The position numbers were made by a program, and so were the translations under genes. DNA of 64,000 nucleotides. It comes from Paenibacillus silvisoli (lineage in GTDB: Bacteria; Bacillota; Bacilli; Paenibacillales; Paenibacillaceae). Shown here one piece after another: positions 23,598-30,853 of this stretch. The stretch is from assembly GCF_030866765.1 (NCBI RefSeq), contig NZ_CP133017.1:3268001-3332000 (forward strand). The letters run 5' to 3'. The notes beneath the pieces were generated by a model. That model had not been told where the DNA came from and searched no databases. It saw only the letters and a program-made list of their open reading frames with translations. How positions within the stretch are numbered: the stretch's first letter is position 1; every line of letters begins with the position of its first letter.

Positions 23598-23911
23598 ACG
23601 AGCTGGAGCTGTTGAAACGGATCGTCAGCATTCGATCGTCCGGCGCGCAGGCGGCGCTCGCAACCGTAATCCGAACGAAAGGCTCAACGCCTAGGAAGGT
23701 CGGCGCCAAAATGATCGTCTACGGGGACGGAACCATTGATGGCACGATCGGCGGCGGCTGCGGGGAAGGCGAAGTCATCGAAATCGCGCTGGATGTCATC
23801 GCCACGCAGAAGTGTGCCCAGCATATCGTTGATTTAACGACAGGGCTGTTTTATGAAGACGGCGGGATATGCGGGGGTCTGCAATACGTATTTATAGAGC
23901 CCATTCATTGA
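23594..23911 (+). CDS. Short XdhC/CoxI-domain protein
   Basis: A 105-residue protein that consists only of the XdhC/CoxI N-terminal domain. It has A-A-L-A-T-V-I-R-T-K-G-S-T-P-R-K-V-G-A-K-M-I-V, G-T-I-G-G-G-C-G-E-G-E-V-I-E-I-A and C-G-G-L-Q-Y-V-F-I-E. The G-G-G-C-G-E motif carries the cysteine thought important in XdhC proteins; the preceding full-length XdhC lacks it at the corresponding place. The two proteins may therefore work as a split pair. Translational coupling (ATGA) supports a joint role. Confidence 0.85.
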   Translation: MNELELLKRIVSIRSSGAQAALATVIRTKGSTPRKVGAKMIVYGDGTIDGTIGGGCGEGEVIEIALDVIATQKCAQHIVDLTTGLFYEDGGICGGLQYVFIEPIH

Positions 23912-23957
23912 GGCGCAAGGAGGACGCATATATTAACTACACCAAGGAGGGCATCTA

Positions 23958-24566
23958 ATGGAACCGATGGAAGCGATCGTCCTTGCAGCAGGCTATTCGA
24001 GCCGCGCGAATGCGTTTAAAATGACGCTCAGACTTGGAGCCATGTCCATACTGGAGCACACCATCTCCAAATTCGAAGGGATTTGCAGCAGAGTCATCGT
24101 TGTGTGCGGCTATCGGAACGAGCGCATTTATGATGCGCTGACGGAGATTAGGATGCGCGGCCGTTATGAGCTGGAGCTCGTGGGCGTTACAAATGAGCGT
24201 TTTGACGAAGGCATGTTCAGCTCCGTGCAGAGAGGCTGCATGGAGGTGGAGACCTCCGGCTTTTTCATAACGCCAGGGGATTGTCCGCTCGTCCGGGAAG
24301 AGACGGTTCGAAAGCTGGCGGAAACGAGAGGTCAGGCCGTCATTCCCAGTTACGATCGAAGAGGCGGGCACCCTATTAAATTAGCGGGCGAGCTGAGAAG
24401 CCGAATCCTGGAGGCTCCCGCCGACTCGAATCTGCGATCGATTCTTCAAAATCATGACAAGCAGTATGTGAATGTCGGCGATCCCGGCATTCTATTGGAT
24501 CTGGATACGCCGGAGGATGTTCAGCGAGCGGTTGACTATTATAATCAACTGGGCAAGGCAAGATAA
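23958..24566 (+). CDS. MobA-like nucleotidyltransferase (MocA/PucB type)
   Basis: A 202-residue NTP-transferase of the MobA-like fold, expected to attach CMP to the molybdenum cofactor (MocA role) for the dehydrogenase encoded next. It shows I-V-L-A-A-G-Y-S-S-R near the N-terminus, F-I-T-P-G-D-C-P-L-V for the metal site and G-G-H-P-I-K-L in the acceptor region. The usual R-M-G-x-x-K-x-L stretch is R-A-N-A-F-K-M-T here, so the nucleotide loop is slightly changed. ATG follows CCAAGGAGGGC. Its operon position equals pucB of B. subtilis. Confidence 0.87.
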   Translation: MEPMEAIVLAAGYSSRANAFKMTLRLGAMSILEHTISKFEGICSRVIVVCGYRNERIYDALTEIRMRGRYELELVGVTNERFDEGMFSSVQRGCMEVETSGFFITPGDCPLVREETVRKLAETRGQAVIPSYDRRGGHPIKLAGELRSRILEAPADSNLRSILQNHDKQYVNVGDPGILLDLDTPEDVQRAVDYYNQLGKAR

Positions 24567-24588
24567 CGACCATAAGGGGTGCTTTCCG

Positions 24589-26742
24589 ATGCAGGCTAAA
24601 AATATTAGCAGCTCCGTGAAGAAGAAGGATCACGACGGGAAAGTATCGGGTCAGCTCGCTTATATCGGCGACGTGAAGCTGGATTCTATGCTCTATGGCC
24701 TGTTGTACCGCTCGCCGATCGCATATGGGAAAATACGATCCATCAAGCTGCCGCCAATGCCCGAGGGCTATATGAAGGTAGGGGCCGAGCACATCCCCGG
24801 GGCTAATTTTGTCAAACTGCTGCATCAGGATCAGCCTATTTTTGCCGATGAGTGGGTCCATTATATCGGTGAACCGATGTTCATGCTCGTTGGCCCGAAG
24901 CTGGACATTTTGCATGGGCTGGCAGCGGCTGTTGAAGTCGATTTTGAAGAGCATCCTGCGGTCTGCACCTTAGAGGAGGCCATTGCGCTCAAGGATCAAA
25001 CCGGCGTATTCGCCAGCCATGAATTTGGAGAGCGAATGGACGTCATTCAGGCGATCGAAGCGACAGCCCACCGGATCATCGAAGAAACCTATGAAACCGG
25101 CTATCAAGAGCATGTCTATTTGGAGCCGCAAAGCATGCTAGGCATTTACGAGGCGAACGGCATTCGCGTAGAAGGCTCCATGCAATGCTTGTACTATGTC
25201 AAAAATGCTCTGATCAGCGCGCTGTCCTGCGCGGATGATGAGGTACGGGTCGTTCAAAGTCCTACCGGGGGCGGATTCGGCGGGAAGGAGGACTTTCCGT
25301 CCTTGATGGCTTGCCATGTTGGCATCGCGGCAAAAGCTGCGCAGCAGCCGGTGATGCTGCTCTATGACCGGCATGAAGATTTCGAAGTCACGACCAAGCG
25401 GCATCCCGCCAAATTCAACTATCGAACCGCAATCGATGATCAAGGCCGAATTCTCAGCATGACCGTAGAGCTGTTTCTCGACGGCGGTGCCAACGCAGGA
25501 TTAAGTCCTGTCGTCTTGCAGCGGGCTCTATTAAATAGCGCCGGCGTCTACCGCATCCCGCATTTTCATGCGAAAGGCTATGCGCTGCGAACGAATACGG
25601 TGCCCAATGGCGCATTTCGAGGCTTTGGCGCTCCGCAAAGCTTCGCGGCAATCGAAAGCGTGCTGGGACACATCAGCAAGGACGTGAACCAGGACCCGAT
25701 TGCCTATAAACGGAGCTACGTGGTCCGGCAAGGCGATCCTACGATCACCGGAGGTAGATTCAAAGATCCGGTTCTGATGGATGATATGATTCAAGATTTG
25801 CTGCAAGCTGTAGATTATGCGAAGAAACGCACGGAGTTTAATGCCGTTAACAAACATAATAAGCGCTATAAAAAAGGAATCGGCGCCTCGTTGTTCTTGC
25901 ATGGCTGCGGTTTTACGGGGAGCGGAGAACGGGATCACATTAGAGCCATCGTCAAGCTAGCCAAAACCGCCGGCGATCGCGTGCAGATCAAAATCTCCAA
26001 TTCCGATATGGGTCAGGGCGCGATCACGACCATGTGCAAAATCGTAGCCCATGAGCTTGAGCTTCCCTACGACGATGTCTCGTTTCCGTATCCGGATACG
26101 AGGGTTGTCCCGGATTCCGGGCCGACGGTCGCTTCCCGCACGACGATGATCGTCGGCAAGTTGCTGGAACGGGCAGCGCGCAAGCTGAAGGGCTGCTGGC
26201 AAGCCGGCGCTGCGCAAGAGGTCGTCGAGCACTATGTTCATGAGCAGATGATTCCTTGGGATGAGGCTGCATTTACGGGGGATGCGTATCCCGCGTATTC
26301 ATGGGGCGTCAACATCGTTGAGCTGGAAGCGGATACGTTAACCGGAAATGTGCGAATCGACAAAGTGTACGGCAGCTTCGATATCGGCAAAGCCATTGAC
26401 GAGCAGATCGTGAAGGGCCAGATCGACGGCGGCATGGCGCAAGGACTCGCGTACGGGTACATGGAGAAAATGACGTCGAAATTAGGCAAAATTCAGCAAA
26501 AGAGCATTTCCGATTACGGTCCCCCAACGTCGATGGATGTCGTCCGCATCGACAGCAAGCTCTATGATAACCCGTTCGCGGGCGGTCCCTATGGCGCGAA
26601 AGGCGTCGGGGAATTGCCGCTTACGGGCGGAGCGCCGGCCGTGCAGGCGGCGATCGAGGATGCGCTGCAGCTCTCTTTCTATCACATTCCGGTGACGCCG
26701 GAATTGATTATCGATCAATTGTCGAAGAAGGCGGGGGATTAA
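24589..26742 (+). CDS. Xanthine dehydrogenase family, molybdopterin-binding subunit
   Basis: A 717-residue large subunit of a molybdenum hydroxylase, which oxidises N-heterocycles such as purines with water as oxygen source. The N-terminal aldehyde-oxidase a/b hammerhead domain spans about residues 15-120. Mo-pterin motifs follow in order: Q-S-P-T-G-G-G-F-G-G-K-E, N-G-A-F-R-G-F-G-A-P-Q, S-D-M-G-Q-G and the catalytic glutamate in G-A-K-G-V-G-E-L-P-L near the C-terminus. The ATG follows AAGGGGTG; earlier in-frame starts lie inside the previous gene. The 2Fe-2S subunit begins two bases after the stop. Purine oxidation is likely from the PucA/PucB neighbours but not proven. Confidence 0.9.
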   Translation: MQAKNISSSVKKKDHDGKVSGQLAYIGDVKLDSMLYGLLYRSPIAYGKIRSIKLPPMPEGYMKVGAEHIPGANFVKLLHQDQPIFADEWVHYIGEPMFMLVGPKLDILHGLAAAVEVDFEEHPAVCTLEEAIALKDQTGVFASHEFGERMDVIQAIEATAHRIIEETYETGYQEHVYLEPQSMLGIYEANGIRVEGSMQCLYYVKNALISALSCADDEVRVVQSPTGGGFGGKEDFPSLMACHVGIAAKAAQQPVMLLYDRHEDFEVTTKRHPAKFNYRTAIDDQGRILSMTVELFLDGGANAGLSPVVLQRALLNSAGVYRIPHFHAKGYALRTNTVPNGAFRGFGAPQSFAAIESVLGHISKDVNQDPIAYKRSYVVRQGDPTITGGRFKDPVLMDDMIQDLLQAVDYAKKRTEFNAVNKHNKRYKKGIGASLFLHGCGFTGSGERDHIRAIVKLAKTAGDRVQIKISNSDMGQGAITTMCKIVAHELELPYDDVSFPYPDTRVVPDSGPTVASRTTMIVGKLLERAARKLKGCWQAGAAQEVVEHYVHEQMIPWDEAAFTGDAYPAYSWGVNIVELEADTLTGNVRIDKVYGSFDIGKAIDEQIVKGQIDGGMAQGLAYGYMEKMTSKLGKIQQKSISDYGPPTSMDVVRIDSKLYDNPFAGGPYGAKGVGELPLTGGAPAVQAAIEDALQLSFYHIPVTPELIIDQLSKKAGD

Positions 26743-26743
26743 C

Positions 26744-27211
26744 GTGGTTAAATTTATATTGAACGGCGGCGAAGCCGAAACGGATGCTCCTGCCGCCACG
26801 CGGTTAATCGATCTGCTCAGAGATGAATTTCTGCTCATCGGACCCAAGGAAGGCTGTGGCGACGGCGAGTGCGGAACCTGCAGCGTGCTTGTCAATGGGC
26901 TCCTGCAAAATAGCTGCCTCATCCCGATCGGCGCCATCGAAGGGGCAGAAATCGTAACGATCGACGGCTTTAGCAAGACAGAGCAGTTTCGCGTGCTAAG
27001 CGAATGTTACTCGGAAGCGGGGGCGGTTCAGTGCGGATTTTGCATCCCCGGCATGGTGATGGCCAGCACGGCCTTATTATCCAAAAACCCGCATCCGACG
27101 GAAGACGAGATTCGGGAAGGCATCTCCGGCAACCTGTGTCGGTGTACCGGCTATAACATGATTGTCGACGCGATCGACTTAGCCGCGAAGAAGGGGGATG
27201 GCTTATGGTAA
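26744..27211 (+). CDS. Xanthine dehydrogenase family, 2Fe-2S subunit
   Basis: A 155-residue electron-transfer subunit with two iron-sulfur clusters. The plant-ferredoxin type cluster uses Cys38, Cys43, Cys46 and Cys58 (G-C-G-D-G-E-C-G-T-C). The second, all-helical domain uses Cys97, Cys100, Cys132 and Cys134 (Q-C-G-F-C ... N-L-C-R-C-T-G-Y). All eight ligands are present. The GTG start lies directly behind the large-subunit stop, and the C-terminal codons overlap the FAD subunit gene by seven bases. Confidence 0.94.
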   Translation: MVKFILNGGEAETDAPAATRLIDLLRDEFLLIGPKEGCGDGECGTCSVLVNGLLQNSCLIPIGAIEGAEIVTIDGFSKTEQFRVLSECYSEAGAVQCGFCIPGMVMASTALLSKNPHPTEDEIREGISGNLCRCTGYNMIVDAIDLAAKKGDGLW

Positions 27212-28074
27212 CGACATCGCTGACCTCCTATCGATTGAAGAGCTTGGATGAAACGATCGCGCAGCTAAGCAAGGATAACTGCCAGCTGATCGCGGGCGGG
27301 ACGGATGCGATGGTGCAGCATAAAAGTCCGAGAGGGGCACCGGCCAGTTTCGATAAACCGATCGTGTTCATCGATCATTTGAAGGAATTGAAGGGGATTG
27401 CCACGGTGAATCGAGACCTTCATATCGGTGCTTGCTGCACGTACAGCGAGATGCTGGGACACCCTCTCATACCTCAAATCTTTAAGAAAGCGATCAAGGA
27501 AATAGCCGCGCCGGCCATTCGAAACCGCGGGACGCTGGGCGGGAATATTTGCAACGCTTCGCCTGCAGGGGATATGCTGCCCTTGTTATATCTGTTCAAC
27601 GCCAAGATCAGACTGCAATCCGCCCGAGGCGAACGGATCTCGGAGATTCGCGATTTTATTCAGGGCCCAAAAAAAGTCGAGCGATTGCAGGATGAGCTTG
27701 TGGCGGACGTTATTTTGCCGGATGTGCCGGACGGTCAGACGGTTGTCGTATTCGAGAAAGTAGCGAACCGGAGAGCGGACGCGATTACGAAGGTGTCGTT
27801 TGCAGGCTTGATGCGAGTGGAGGAAGGCAGGATTAGCGACGCCCGATTTGCGTTCGGTGCGGTAGGACCGACGATGGTCCGTTCGATCGGGATTGAGCAG
27901 AAACTACTGGGAGAAGCTTCCCCGTTGGATCCGAAAGTGATCGATGAAATTGTCGCTGATTTCGACCGCATCATTAATCCAATCGACGATCAGCGTTCGA
28001 CGGCGGTCTATCGGAAGAAGGTCGCTCTGAATCTATTGCGCTATTTTCTTGAAAGCGGCGCGAAACTTCCTTAG
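27205..28074 (+). CDS. Xanthine dehydrogenase family, FAD-binding subunit
   Basis: A 289-residue flavoprotein subunit of the CO-dehydrogenase/xanthine-dehydrogenase type. FAD motifs are L-I-A-G-G-T-D-A-M-V near residue 32 and I-R-N-R-G-T-L-G-G-N-I-C-N-A-S-P-A-G-D near residue 110. The C-terminal CoxM-like domain contains N-R-R-A-D-A-I-T-K-V-S and A-F-G-A-V-G-P-T-M-V-R. It completes a three-subunit enzyme with the two genes upstream. The gene order (Mo, Fe-S, FAD) differs from B. subtilis pucC-pucD-pucE. Confidence 0.92.
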   Translation: MVTTSLTSYRLKSLDETIAQLSKDNCQLIAGGTDAMVQHKSPRGAPASFDKPIVFIDHLKELKGIATVNRDLHIGACCTYSEMLGHPLIPQIFKKAIKEIAAPAIRNRGTLGGNICNASPAGDMLPLLYLFNAKIRLQSARGERISEIRDFIQGPKKVERLQDELVADVILPDVPDGQTVVVFEKVANRRADAITKVSFAGLMRVEEGRISDARFAFGAVGPTMVRSIGIEQKLLGEASPLDPKVIDEIVADFDRIINPIDDQRSTAVYRKKVALNLLRYFLESGAKLP

Positions 28075-28122
28075 ATTTTCCACGTCTATTGGGTAGACCG
28101 AATTTTGAGAGGGGCTGTATGG

Positions 28123-28605
28123 TTGAAAATCGCATTCTTCATCATTGATATGCAAGCCATCCATTTGCAGGGAGTTGACAAGAAAAGCATCGATCGGGCA
28201 TGCGAGTACATCAACCATGTCTCCGGCGTGCTTCGCTCCAAAGATCATCTAATCGTTCACATACAGGACGTGGAAGGAATGTCCGAAACCAATCGGGATG
28301 GTTATCAAACCATTTCGGACATTGATGTGAAGGATCGGGATCTCATCGTAACGAAAGAAAGCTCGAATGCCTTCTGGCAGACGGAGCTGGAGCAGCTGCT
28401 CGTGCAGCACAATGTGGAGATGATCGTTCTTTCCGGATTTGCCGCCGAGCAATGCGTGCTCTTCACGTATAACGGCGCTGCTGAGCGAGGGTTTAGACCG
28501 GTGATTTTGCAAAACGGCATTCTTAGTACGCACAGCGATGTCATAACGGCAACCTACAGAGATCGCAATCTGATTTCGTATCCCGTCATACCGTTTTTAG
28601 CTTAA
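28123..28605 (+). CDS. Isochorismatase-fold cysteine hydrolase
   Basis: A 160-residue cytosolic hydrolase of the isochorismatase/nicotinamidase fold. The triad is visible as Asp in F-F-I-I-D-M-Q, Lys in L-I-V-T-K-E-S-S-N-A-F and Cys in V-L-S-G-F-A-A-E-Q-C-V. The TTG start lies about nine bases behind GAGAGGGG. It is the last gene in line with the dehydrogenase operon, about 50 bases after the FAD subunit. Hydrolysis of a ring-opened or amide product of purine or N-heterocycle breakdown would fit, but this is inference. Confidence 0.82.
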   Translation: MKIAFFIIDMQAIHLQGVDKKSIDRACEYINHVSGVLRSKDHLIVHIQDVEGMSETNRDGYQTISDIDVKDRDLIVTKESSNAFWQTELEQLLVQHNVEMIVLSGFAAEQCVLFTYNGAAERGFRPVILQNGILSTHSDVITATYRDRNLISYPVIPFLA

Positions 28606-28724
28606 TAGGCCGGCATCAAGTAAAAAACGACTATATCCGTTCTTTCGCTTGCGACAGGCTGCCCGAGTATGAGTTAATATAGATGTCGGGCCCGACGAAA
28701 TCTTCGCGAAAGGAGATGATCCAA

Positions 28725-28757
28725 TTGATCAAGCACACAGAGGTGATTTCCGCCTAA
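28725..28757 (+). CDS. Ten-codon micro-ORF with an extended Shine-Dalgarno
   Basis: TTG ATC AAG CAC ACA GAG GTG ATT TCC GCC TAA follows GAAAGGAGATGATCC. That site is complementary to the 3' end of 16S rRNA over some 14 of 15 bases, far better than neighbouring genes need. The last codons form the left arm of a nine-base-pair hairpin (28745-28753 with 28760-28768), and a GC-rich hairpin with a short T-run follows. It could be a leader peptide or a tiny expressed protein. No homologue can be claimed. Confidence 0.35.
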   Translation: MIKHTEVISA

Positions 28758-28778
28758 CAGCGGAAATCGCCATATGGG

Positions 28779-28802
28779 GGGAGGCCGCAAGGCCTCCCTT
28801 TT
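28779..28802 (+). terminator. Short intrinsic terminator after the micro-ORF
   Basis: GGGAGGCC pairs perfectly with GGCCTCCC around GCAA, followed by TTTT. A separate nine-base-pair stem (GATTTCCGC/GCGGAAATC, 28745-28768) stands just before it and overlaps the micro-ORF stop. Confidence 0.7.
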
Positions 28803-28854
28803 AAACATGAAATGGATGACGGGATAAACCGTTTTCACTTATACTAGTAAGAAA

Positions 28855-28884
28855 GCGCGATTTCGCTGCAAGATCGTGTTTTTT
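28855..28884 (+). terminator. Weak intrinsic terminator
   Basis: GCGCGAT pairs with ATCGTGT through two G-T wobbles and is followed by TTTTT. It lies before the CD3324-like gene. Between 28885 and 28971 another short frame (ATG at 28907, 14 codons, behind GAGGGGGG) is present but cannot be supported as a gene. Confidence 0.45.
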
Positions 28885-28971
28885 CCAATTGATCGATGAG
28901 GGGGGAATGAAACGTGAACAGATCGGTTATCGATGGCGATGCAATGGCTGAAACGATTGAGGAGGTTTACG

Positions 28972-29289
28972 TTGAATTACAAAAATGGAAAAGATGTGCT
29001 GCCCCCTAGACTGTTGGAGGAGCTCCAGCGCTACATTCAAGGCGAGCTGCTGTATATTCCGAAGCAGCATAACGAGCGCGCCGCTTGGGGCGAGAAGAGC
29101 GGATCGCGCATCATGATCAAGCGCCGCAATGAAGAGATTTACCGGCGGTACGCAAACGGAAGCACGGTGCAGGAGCTTGAACGGCAGTATCATTTGTCCG
29201 GCGAAAGCATCCGCAAGATCATCATTAAACTGCGTAGCGCGGCGGCGCCAGCCGTCTATGAAGCCGCTGTCCAAGCAGGCAAGCATTGA
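28972..29289 (+). CDS. CD3324-family small HTH-like protein
   Basis: A 105-residue protein. The TTG start stands five bases after GAGGAGGT; the frame is open further upstream but without a site. It shows D-V-L-P-P-R-L-L-E-E-L-Q-R-Y-I-Q-G-E-L-L-Y-I-P, the opening typical of the CD3324/Mor-activator-like group. A helix-turn-helix type C-terminal part follows (I-Y-R-R-Y-A-N-G-S-T-V-Q-E-L-E-R-Q-Y-H-L-S-G-E-S-I-R-K-I). Such proteins are thought to be small DNA-binding regulators. The target is unknown. Confidence 0.75.
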   Translation: MNYKNGKDVLPPRLLEELQRYIQGELLYIPKQHNERAAWGEKSGSRIMIKRRNEEIYRRYANGSTVQELERQYHLSGESIRKIIIKLRSAAAPAVYEAAVQAGKH

Positions 29290-29335
29290 TACGACCCGTC
29301 CCACCGATAACGGACGGTAACAAATAGATTACGTA

Positions 29336-29365
29336 AAAAGGCCGCGTCCGCACGCGGCTTTTTTG
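29336..29365 (+). terminator. Intrinsic terminator
   Basis: GCCGCGT pairs perfectly with ACGCGGC around CCGC, flanked by AAAAAG and TTTTTTG. Confidence 0.85.
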
Positions 29366-29489
29366 CGTCCGGAGCGCAATCTTTTGCGGATGAAAGGTCA
29401 ATAACTTGCGCGTTTCGCACGACTCCGCGGCAGTAAGATAGGAAGCAGAACGTAACTTCTCATATCGAAAAAGGAGTTGTGAAACGAAC

Positions 29490-29960
29490 ATGAATGCAGC
29501 TTTGTTGCAATGGGGGCTTGTCTCCTTCATGATCGGCATTTTTCTATCGCTGCCCCTTGCGGCCGTGTACTATGATCAGTCCCCGCCATGGGCGAAGGTT
29601 TTCGCCAATCCCCGCAAGCTGAAATCGGCGCATCTGGATTTTTTCACGCAAGCCTTTGCCGCGGGCTTTGTCTATTTGCTGGAAAATCGGGCGGGCTCGC
29701 CGCTGCCGGCATGGGTCATCATCCCTTTATTGTACGGTACGATCGGCAACCCGCTAATCCTGCTGCTGGAAGCAACCGTCTTGATTCGGCGAGGAGGGAT
29801 GGCCGTTTTCTACCGGATCATGAAAGCGACAAGTCCCGCGTCCTTGCTGTTTGCTTGGCTCGTCATTGCTGCCACTTTTCTGAAGACGGGACCGCTTATT
29901 TTTCTCGGAGCGTTCGTATTGACGGGAGCGTTCATCGTTTGGCGGCAGCGCGGCAAGTGA
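29490..29960 (+). CDS. Hypothetical integral membrane protein
   Basis: A 156-residue protein with about four to five transmembrane helices (residues about 8-28, 52-64, 72-92, 115-130 and 133-150) and a short basic tail W-R-Q-R-G-K. A polar loop Y-D-Q-S-P-P-W-A-K-V-F-A-N-P-R-K-L lies between the first two. ATG follows AAAGGAGTTGTGAAACGAAC. I do not recognise a family. It is a single-gene unit between a terminator and the arsR-type promoter. Confidence 0.6.
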   Translation: MNAALLQWGLVSFMIGIFLSLPLAAVYYDQSPPWAKVFANPRKLKSAHLDFFTQAFAAGFVYLLENRAGSPLPAWVIIPLLYGTIGNPLILLLEATVLIRRGGMAVFYRIMKATSPASLLFAWLVIAATFLKTGPLIFLGAFVLTGAFIVWRQRGK

Positions 29961-29970
29961 ACCGGCCGCA

Positions 29971-30022
29971 TTGCATAGAACCGAAAGGTGGCCTATAATA
30001 AAAGGGTCACTAAAAGGTGTCC
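29971..30022 (+). promoter_or_regulatory. Sigma-A promoter and possible ArsR operator
   Basis: TTGCAT (29971-29976), a 17-base spacer and TATAAT (29994-29999) make a good promoter for the ArsR-type gene. Immediately downstream GGTCAC (30005-30010) and GTGTCC (30017-30022) form an imperfect dyad, a plausible place for autorepression. Confidence 0.55.
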
Positions 30023-30057
30023 AATAAGCAAGATTCGAAATCGTAGGAGAGGGTGTT

Positions 30058-30387
30058 GTGAACGAGAACAACCCTTCACGGGATGTGTTTGACGCCATTG
30101 CGGATCCGACCAGGCGCCAACTGATACAGCTGTTATCGCAAGCCGAGGAAATACCGCTCCATGAATTAACGGCGCAATTTCAAATGGGCCGTACCGCGGT
30201 ATCCAAGCATTTGACCATCCTGAAAGAGGCCGGATTGGTCGCTGACCGTAAAGTCGGCCGAGAAACGCGATTCCGGTTAAACGCTGCGCCTCTGCGGGAA
30301 ATTCATAATTGGGTAGGTTTCTACAGCAAGTTTTGGAGTACGAATATGGTTCGCTTGGACCTATTATTAAAGGAGGAAGACGAATGA
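30058..30387 (+). CDS. ArsR-family winged-helix regulator
   Basis: A 109-residue ArsR/SmtB-like DNA-binding protein of the branch linked to AHSA1 proteins. It carries V-F-D-A-I-A-D-P-T-R-R-Q-L-I-Q-L-L-S-Q, then the recognition helix M-G-R-T-A-V-S-K-H-L-T-I-L-K-E-A-G-L-V and the wing R-K-V-G-R-E-T-R-F-R-L. No cysteine metal site is present, so it is not a metal sensor of the classical kind. The GTG start follows AGGAGAGGGTGTT. Coupled by ATGA to the SRPBCC gene, it probably regulates this pair. Confidence 0.9.
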   Translation: MNENNPSRDVFDAIADPTRRQLIQLLSQAEEIPLHELTAQFQMGRTAVSKHLTILKEAGLVADRKVGRETRFRLNAAPLREIHNWVGFYSKFWSTNMVRLDLLLKEEDE

Positions 30388-30782
30388 GCTTTACATTGGA
30401 ATTGGATTATCAATATACGTCCACGGTCGAGAAGGTATGGGCCGCAATCACCGATCCGGCTAAGCTGGCCAAGTGGGTCATGGAAAACAATTTCAAGCCG
30501 GAAGTAGGCTACCGGTTTCAATTTCGCCAAAAGCCGACCGAATGGTGGGATGGCATCGTGGAAGGCGAAGTGCTTCTCGTAGAGGAGCCTAAAAAGCTGT
30601 CCTACACCTGGGGCACCGGGGCAGAGCAGCATACGGTCACTTGGACGATCCAGGATCTGGGAGACGGCAAAGTCAACCTGCATCTTGAACAATCCGGCAT
30701 CTCGAACCAACAAGCGTACAATGGCGCTAAGTATGGCTGGGGCGCAATGCTTGACCAGCTTGTGAAGCTGTTGGAACAATAA
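30384..30782 (+). CDS. AHSA1/SRPBCC domain protein
   Basis: A 132-residue START-like protein of the activator-of-Hsp90-type (AHSA1) family. It shows V-E-K-V-W-A-A-I-T-D-P-A-K-L-A-K-W near the N-terminus, W-W-D-G-I-V-E-G-E-V, L-S-Y-T-W-G-T-G and the C-terminal helix Y-G-W-G-A-M-L-D-Q-L-V-K-L-L. ATG follows AAAGGAGGAAGAC inside the end of the ArsR gene. Pairs of an ArsR regulator with an AHSA1 protein are very common in Firmicutes; the ligand is unknown. Confidence 0.87.
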   Translation: MSFTLELDYQYTSTVEKVWAAITDPAKLAKWVMENNFKPEVGYRFQFRQKPTEWWDGIVEGEVLLVEEPKKLSYTWGTGAEQHTVTWTIQDLGDGKVNLHLEQSGISNQQAYNGAKYGWGAMLDQLVKLLEQ

Positions 30783-30853
30783 TCGCGAGCTGCTTCGGAA
30801 AGTTGTGATAAATTAGTAATGACTGTCAAAACGAGATTCGAAGGGAGTCAAGC

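Noticed and set aside
28681..28884. A riboswitch or known small RNA between the hydroxylase operon and the CD3324-like gene
   Set aside because: No known riboswitch core was found; only a micro-ORF and simple hairpins can be supported.
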